A DNA stretch of 64,000 bases from positions 162,654-226,653 of the forward strand of contig JAUIRK010000521.1 in NCBI GenBank assembly GCA_030549495.1, read 5' to 3'. Positions 57,460 to 64,000 of the stretch are shown piece by piece (position 1 is the stretch's first letter; each line of letters begins with the position of its first letter). The position numbers and the translations under genes were made by a program. The notes beneath the pieces are model-generated. The model saw nothing but the letters and a program-made list of their open reading frames with translations, did no database searches and had not been told where the DNA came from. The DNA is from Nectonema munidae. Lineage: Eukaryota; Nematomorpha; Nectonematoida; Nectonematidae.

Positions 57460-60160
57460 TGTTTAGCATCCATGACAAAGGAAGAAGAGATTGAACATAA
57501 AGATATAAATTTGAGGAACAGGGAAAAACAATGCTTTGAACACAATTAAAGAAGGCATAGATAAAAATGTGGCGTACATATGCTACGTGTTTGTGTAAAC
57601 TTAATTAAAAATATAGGTCATAAAATTAAATTGAATTAAGTTTAACCTGTTTAACACGCATTCTTTACGCATGCAAGAAAGTCGCTGCCTTTTCCACCAG
57701 TCAGTTATCATTTAAAAGATAAAAATATTGAAGAAATCTTCGGCGCCTGCATTGCATGATCAATGATCCATGCACGCACCCTTTTCTAACAGGGGCAGAG
57801 AACAATTTTAGCGGCAACTTTTCTTGTGAATTTAAAAATGCAAATTTTTGAGTATTTAGCCACAATCCTTAAATCCACCTTTCACTCCGCTCATCAATCA
57901 ATCACACCTTAGGTTAGATGAATGACAAAATTTGTGCTTCATCTAAACTTTTTAGGACCAGGATTTCCAAAACCAATCGTCTGCTTTATTTTCAAGGCCA
58001 TATTTAAACCAGCCGATTTTCATTTCCCTGAAAAATGGGGTTTACGAGTTATGAAAAATTTAAAATCTTCATTGAGTCCTTTGAAATGCTAAACGGGACG
58101 GCGATAATTTAGAAATAATTTAATCTTGTGTGAACGACAACTGCAAAAGATTCTTCAACTTGTTTATAAAAATATACAACGTTATTTGCATTTATTGAAA
58201 AATCAAAAAAATGTGTTTTTTGATGCTGGGAAGCCTTGCTCTTAAAACAATCAGTCTTGGAATACTCAGTCTCAAATTCACATCACATATTAAAGTCTGG
58301 GATGGGTGAAAATTCATCATGTCCTCTAAACCATATTCGTAAAGGCAAATAAAATGCATAAATGCTTACTTAAGATTAATAGACTGATATATTCAGAATT
58401 CGTATACAAAAATATTAAGAAGCCTTGTTATTCCATTTGAATGGCTATAAAAAACTTTTAAGCCTTGTTATTCCATTTGAATGGCTATAAACCTATTAAG
58501 CCATACTTGCATTAGGACCAGTTTTCTGAGACCGATTTTTCATTCCAAATTTTTGGACAACGAGTTTTCTCAAGCTTTTTGTGTTTATTTTAACCCCAAA
58601 AAAACTGAGGGTGGTGTATCCTATGTAAAACAATAGACGATTTCCACTTTTTTAACTGGAGTTTAATAGTGTCTTATTTTAGATACCTACATGCCAGTAT
58701 TATTCAGTTTTAAGGCTTTTGAAGAACTTTTAACGACACGCCAAATTACATCTGGACCAGGTGGCACTTATACTAAGTACGTTACTGCAAGTTTACCATT
58801 CAACTATAATGAGAAGCGGATTAAAATGTTATAATAAAATGAGCTAAAAATTTTATCATGTGAAAAAGAATACTTTCAAAATTATATTATTTATCTTCTA
58901 TTGATATTAAATTAGTATTCATGACATTAAAATTAAATTTATAATGAAACTTAATGAAGTAATTGCACTTGAAGTGGGGGCATCATTAAGTTTTTGCTAT
59001 TTGGATAATGATAATAGAGAAGTAAAAGTCATTAGGCATCTCTCTATAAAAAACCAAATATATTATACACTTTATCTTTAAATTGAAAAAAGTGAATTTT
59101 ATTTTAAATTCCTAAAAATTTTTAGATTTTGAAAAAACATTAAAGAATTCATGAAATCCCCTTCGAAAGTTTTTTGAGATATCGACTCGGACTCGTATCC
59201 TTTTGAAAATCTTCGACTCTTCCGACTCAGGACTCGGCAATCGTGATTATACGCATACGGTTACATTGAGCTCATATTGGCAACGTCTATCGGGGCATAT
59301 AAAAGCAACATTTCCAGGGAGAGGGCTGTAAAGAAAAGTGGAGTTGGTTGGGGTTAGAGGATCTTGTGCCCAAAATAGATATGTAGTGTGGGTTGTTAAA
59401 TATAGCCAAAAAAAATTCTTCATTATGCGTATAAATAATTTTTTTCTCAAAGTTTTTCCTCCTCTTTCCACTTTTGAATGTAGAAAGTTTAAAGAGATGA
59501 ACATATTTTTAATAAAAATAATTAATTAAGCTTTTGAAGTTATATGGAAAATATTTCAGTAATATTATGGTATTTGTATTAACTTCCTAAAATTTGACGG
59601 CAAAATTTTTTTTATAATCCCCTTAATTTCATTATCCCAACAAGTTTTTTCAAATGTTCTGTTCGGATTAGCGAGGGTTGACGGCATATGCAATCAAAAA
59701 ATTTTGAAGGAGGGGGAAAAACGAAACGATTTTTTGTTATTAATAAAAGACCTTAATTAAACTATGAAAATAAATATCTTTATAAATCTTGAATAGTGTT
59801 TTTAAATATAAGTTAAAATTTTTGATTAGAAATTAAATTAAAAAGTAAACAATTATAACATAAGCTAATCTGACGGGGACCAACTGACCCACTTGCCCCC
59901 CTCTGTTTGCGATCTTGGTTGACGGTATGAGATAAAATAATAATAGAAAAAAGAAAGATCATAAAATCCAAAAGATAACAAAATACTTGATAAATAATAA
60001 TTTTGACATGGGATTTATGAAAGATGAACAATGAATATAAAAATAACTCCTATATGTTAAAGAAACTAAGGTATAGAAATGTAAGTTTGCTATCAAGCGA
60101 ATTTTATATACATATTAATACATTTGACATAGTATTTTATATAACATATAATTTTTCAAC
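57460..60160. other. Non-coding stretch
   Basis: No supported gene. It contains a short direct duplication at 58,421-58,491 and otherwise AT-rich sequence without recognisable frames. Confidence 0.55.
58421..58491. repeat. Direct duplication, 40-bp period
   Basis: 'agccttgttattccatttga' followed by 'atggctataaa' occurs at 58,421 and again at 58,461, identical over about 31 bases. Confidence 0.9.
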
Positions 60161-60163
60161 GCT

Positions 60164-60282
60164 TTAACCCATTAAGTCCCAATGTTCCCATTTGGGAACA
60201 TAAGTACTTTCATCTTCGTCTGCTTATTTCAATGAGTCTGCGTTTTTTTAAATATCGTCTGATTTCTATGGTAATGGGTTAA
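60164..60282 (+). mobile_element. TTAA miniature element, copy 1
   Basis: It is flanked by TTAA on both sides with inverted ends 'ttaacccatt' and 'aatgggttaa'. The interior has 'gttcccatttgggaac', an almost perfect palindrome, and the word 'atcgtctga'. TTAA targets with CCC-starting ends point to piggyBac-type mobilisation. Confidence 0.85.
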
Positions 60283-60283
60283 A

Positions 60284-60421
60284 TTAACCCATTTACGACC
60301 AATGTTCCTATTTGGGAACATAAGTAATTTCATCTTCGTCTGCTTTTTTCAATGACTTTGAATATAAATCGTCTGCGTTTTTTTAAATATCGTCTGCTTT
60401 GCTTGGTCTTAAATGGGTTAA
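60284..60421 (+). mobile_element. TTAA miniature element, copy 2
   Basis: It directly adjoins copy 1 head to tail, with TTAA at 60,284-60,287 and 60,418-60,421. It keeps the extra 'gactttgaatataaatcgtc' segment that copy 1 has lost. Confidence 0.85.
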
Positions 60422-60429
60422 ATAGAAAT

Positions 60430-61210
60430 AAAAGATTCTTCGGTTTTCATGAAATTTGGAAGTTTTTAATACCAAACATTATTAGAACCATTTTAAAAAT
60501 TTGCACCTTAGAGTAAGGGAGAGTTGAATAAAAGCTGAAAACAAATTAAAATGATCATTTAAATAATGAACTAATAAAGGATTTTAAAAGCTGCTGTCTT
60601 ATGAAAGAGACGCTAAATAATGAATATATATAGCGATATGCCTATTTTGTTTTATGATATATCGTAGCACGCTGTGCGCAAACTAGAAAGATGGTAATTG
60701 AGGCTCTTTAATTAGCATAGGTGAAAAAAGAAATAACAATACACGAATACCAAGAATACTTTAATTAACATGGGGAATATGTGTACTGTGTAGTGCTTCT
60801 TAAGAATGAGCATAAAAGCCCTGGGCTAAACGTGGATGTGTTTTACATATCATAATTGAAAGCAACCATAAAGAAATTAAACACGGACTCATTAAAAATG
60901 ATGTACTAGCTGCTTCACACGCTTCCAAGTTTCCTATACTAATAATAAACGTGATGATCATTCGCTTTATTTCTCAGCAATGCATAATGGTAAAAAAAAG
61001 GTTGAAAGAAACTATTTTATTTGGCACAACAAAAATGTCAATCTTACCCTTTTGTGTCTATCGAAACATAAGGCATATTTTAATATATCTCTAGTAGAGT
61101 AGGTTTATCGAAGCTTTTGAAGAAAAGATCCAAAATATTGGCCCTCTTGTAACAATACTTTGGAACTTTTTTAGAGTAATGATATTTAGCTAGTAGTCCG
61201 TCAGTTATTT
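60430..61210. other. Non-coding stretch
   Basis: Nothing recognisable was found between the TTAA elements. Confidence 0.6.
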
Positions 61211-61215
61211 GATAT

Positions 61216-61352
61216 TTAACCCATTAAGTCCCAATGCTCCTATTTGGGAACATAAGTAATTTCATCTTCGTCTGCTTTTTTCAATGACTTTGAATATAAA
61301 TCGTCTGCGTTTTTTAAGATATCATCTAATTACTATGGTACTTATGGGTTAA
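61216..61352 (+). mobile_element. TTAA miniature element, copy 3
   Basis: TTAA at both ends, with 'cccattaagtcccaatg' on the left and 'cttatgggttaa' on the right. The interior matches copy 2. Confidence 0.85.
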
Positions 61353-61632
61353 TTTGATTTTTCGATTTGGAAGAAAAGAATTCACAGTTCTCTTAAGGAC
61401 TCAAAATGAAACTAGGTCCGTATTATTAAAAAGTATCATACAACTTTTATCTAGACTAGGCTGAGAAAAGTTTTTATAAAATATTATTGATAAAAGGAAA
61501 ATATTTCGCAATATCCCTTTATCTACGAAAATTATATCTGGCTTAGAATGGATTTAGATCATGGCTTATCAAAGTGCATCACATGGAGTCCACGTCTCCC
61601 TCCGAAAGGGAAGCTTAGTCACTTGAAAATGG

Positions 61633-61654
61633 CCATGGAGAAATTACTCCATGG
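61633..61654. other. Perfect 8-bp hairpin
   Basis: 'ccatggag' (61,633-61,640) and 'ctccatgg' (61,647-61,654) form a stem around a 6-base loop, within a locally GC-richer stretch (61,575-61,660). No function is assigned. Confidence 0.4.
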
Positions 61655-61976
61655 GCAATTCTTTTATTCATTGAAATATAAAGCATGCCAATTTTGATAT
61701 GATCACAAGGAATTTTTTAGATCAATAAAACAAACATATATTTGTCTATCATTTTAAATAAACTTTTTTTTACTGCACAATGATATAATTATATTATACT
61801 ACAAACTAATAAACTTACATGACGAGATATACATAAAACTTGATAATCTCGAATAAAATTTTTAACATCCATTGAAAATTATGATTTTTGTATACAACAA
61901 AATCAGAAAACATGCAGAAAAAAAATAATTAGTTTGGCCATTTGAACAATGAGCAAAATTTGTCTCAAGAAATCGC

Positions 61977-62112
61977 TTAACCCATTAAGTACCATAGAAA
62001 TCAGACGATTTCTAAAAAACGCAGACGATTTATATTCAAAGTCATTGAAAAAACAAACGAAGATGAAACTACTTATGTTCCCAAATAGGGACATTGGGAC
62101 TTAATGGGTTAA
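61977..62112 (-). mobile_element. TTAA miniature element, copy 4 (inverted)
   Basis: The same element as copy 3 in opposite orientation: it opens 'ttaacccattaagtaccata' and ends 'gggacttaatgggttaa'. It is the best-preserved pair of ends, showing 10-bp inverted repeats just inside TTAA. Confidence 0.88.
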
Positions 62113-62188
62113 ATTTAGGAAACTTTTAGTATTCATTTTTTGAGTGTCATCAGATAAACCTATTTGACCATTTTATTTTCATAACTGT

Positions 62189-62324
62189 TTAACACGTTAA
62201 CGACCAGAATAATCAGACGATATCTAATGTAGAGCAGAAGATTTGTATTAAAGAGCTTTGATAAACGCAGACGATTTTATTTTTGTAAAGTCGACTATAG
62301 TCGACATAGGCGTTAACGGGTTAA
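62189..62324 (-). mobile_element. TTAA miniature element, diverged subfamily
   Basis: It is bounded by TTAA, with 'ttaacacgttaacg' on the left and 'cgttaacgggttaa' on the right. The interior keeps 'atcagacgat' and 'cgcagacgat' but has a different palindrome, 'gtcgactatagtcgac' (62,291-62,306). It is a sister subfamily of copies 1-4. Confidence 0.75.
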
Positions 62325-64000
62325 TGCAAAAAAAAAGAGAACAATTATTTCTCGACTATGCTAATGTTGATATAAATTTCGAAAATTATGAATTTAAAAT
62401 TTGAGTTCTTTTCTTTCATTTTTATAAACATCATTAACCATCCCAATTTAACTTTTTTTACTCTTTAATTAAATTTATAATTGATACGGTTCGTTAAAAA
62501 AATTGGAACGTTTTAAAAAACACACATAGCCTTTGATTCTGGGTTCACGTTATTTAAAGGAAAAATGGAATACGTATTATTCAAAAGGTTAAAAAAACAT
62601 TTATAAAAAACAGATTTACTGAAGAAAATCTAAAAAAAACTAAATTAGTTTTACTAAACTAATTCAACTAACAATCTAACCTAAACGCTAACTAAATGAT
62701 GTAACTAACAAACTTACTAATTAATTTTTAACGACAGGTTCGGGAGTATTTATTTGGATACAGGTTATCAATTTAAAAATAAGCACCTAACTTGATTGAG
62801 AATTTGACATCAAGGTTTTGTAAGCAGCCTGCAGTTATTTTAAAATACTTACGCAACTACCTAAGAGGAGTTTTTCTAATTTATATAAATTATGCGCTTT
62901 GAGAAATTTCGCTAGTTGGTAAAATAAATTAGATAGACATATTATAAGTATAGTCTGGGGCCATATTTGGCGAAGAAAGTCTCCCGACTTTTTTTATTTT
63001 TAATTATCTTGTAATTTTCTGTTTATTTGCCTTGTTAAAATGCACATTTTGAGTGAAGTAATAATTTCAATCATAAAATCGATTTTATGATAAAAAAAAC
63101 TTAATAAAAATGTGAATATTTGTAAAATTAAAACAAACCTTAAAATTTACTTGTCTGCCCCCCCCCCCCATTTTTCAATGAAATAAGACCCTTAAGTTTA
63201 GTTGTAACACAGTATGGGTTTAGTTTATATTAGTGTTTAGTTTATATTTCATAATATATAGTAATAGTAGTATGAGAAATTCCCCAGAATTAGTAGTGCA
63301 GAATTTAACCGCGTTTTCCGTATTCAGAGAAGAAATAATTCTGAAAAAACAGGGAACTTTGTTTTCAATATTGAAATTTATTAAATTATAAACATGTTTT
63401 ACATGGTGGCAAGAAAAATGAGTCTCAGAAAATTCGATCTCAGAAAACTGAGTCTCAAGACCGATGTGCGCAATTCTATTATGAAGCATGATCAGATGTA
63501 AAAAGGGGAGACATTTTGATCTGGTGGAGGAAAAGGAAATATATTTTAGTGCTTTGGTGTGTAGTTTGGCGAAAAGTATGTAAAAATACAAGCTAGTTCA
63601 TGGAAATTTTATTACAGACAAAAGAATGAATTTGGATGCAGAAAATGTGGGAAATTTTATAAGAATTTGTGAAAATATTTAACTATTAAAACAATTTGAT
63701 ATTCATAAAATAAGGCTTTTAAAATTTATTTCGATAATATCATGATTGTAAATTTTGCACCGTTCTCCTCAGAGAAAAGGTTTTCCCTACTCGTTGCCCT
63801 CACCGACTTGCTAAATCGCTCCCCAAATGATAGTAGTTAACTAGTGCATAATCGTAATCGTCAACTTTAAAATCCAATGCTCTAAGGTGTCTTTAAATAA
63901 ATATTTCCTGAAATGAGTTTGTTTCGACTGTAATTGATACTCTAGACGTCTGAAATCTGAATGTCGCATCCATCGGGCGGTTGTGTGTTCACTACTACTA
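62325..64000. other. Non-coding stretch to window end
   Basis: No gene supported. A 123-codon minus frame at 63,591-63,220 has no motif. There is an 'aactaa'-rich patch at 62,640-62,720 and a C-run at 63,158. Confidence 0.55.

Noticed and set aside
63220-63591. 123-codon minus frame near the window end
   Set aside because: No recognisable domain, composition typical of AT-rich non-coding sequence and no splice or repeat context to support it.
1-64000. CRISPR array, operon or bacterial-type island
   Set aside because: No regularly spaced short repeats and no closely packed unspliced genes. Introns, SINEs and eukaryotic transposons run throughout the window.

Overview
This is an AT-rich eukaryotic window with two split protein-coding genes in a dense field of decayed transposons. 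It looks like an arthropod, possibly a copepod-type crustacean. That is an inference from the insect-like acetylcholine receptor, the small GT-AG introns, the AT-rich spacers and the mixture of piggyBac, hAT and Tigger relics; nothing here fixes the species.

Layout: 1-18,200 holds no host gene. It contains SINE copies, several hAT-type elements, two piggyBac relics, a Tigger relic, LINE relics and an orphan repeat-type gene family. Three places show one element inserted inside another: hAT in piggyBac (3.96-7.72 kb), a TTAA miniature element in Tigger (11.28-12.03 kb), and a LINE between two piggyBac parts (14.36-16.77 kb).

18,234-30,780 (+) is a complete nicotinic acetylcholine receptor alpha-type subunit in 8 exons. 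The splice phases agree throughout and give 494 residues. Its introns carry a 184-bp tandem duplication, a hAT relic, a 2-kb decayed transposon-type gene and a SINE.

31,300-49,762 (-) is a FERM-domain protein of the FRMD4A/FRMD4B family, reconstructed in 17 exons (about 912 residues, one exon uncertain). It has the N-terminal FERM domain, the cytohesin-binding CUPID region and a serine-rich tail. It converges on the receptor gene, with predicted poly(A) signals only about 200 bp apart. Its introns hold a piggyBac copy, two tandem duplications, a SINE and a GC-rich segment of unknown nature.

49,770-64,000 holds no convincing gene. It carries hAT miniatures, one with a perfect 8-bp target duplication, a cluster of TTAA-flanked miniature elements, and a GC-rich stretch at 57.37 kb that can fold into nested stems.

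The two genes are plausibly both neuronal (a receptor and a cortical scaffold), but the sequence does not show any functional link. I found no CRISPR array, operon, tRNA, rRNA or obvious new biological system. The most unusual items are the nested insertions, the receptor's Tyr-to-Phe change in binding loop A, and the possible structured RNA. All protein-family calls come from reading the translations; no database search was run.
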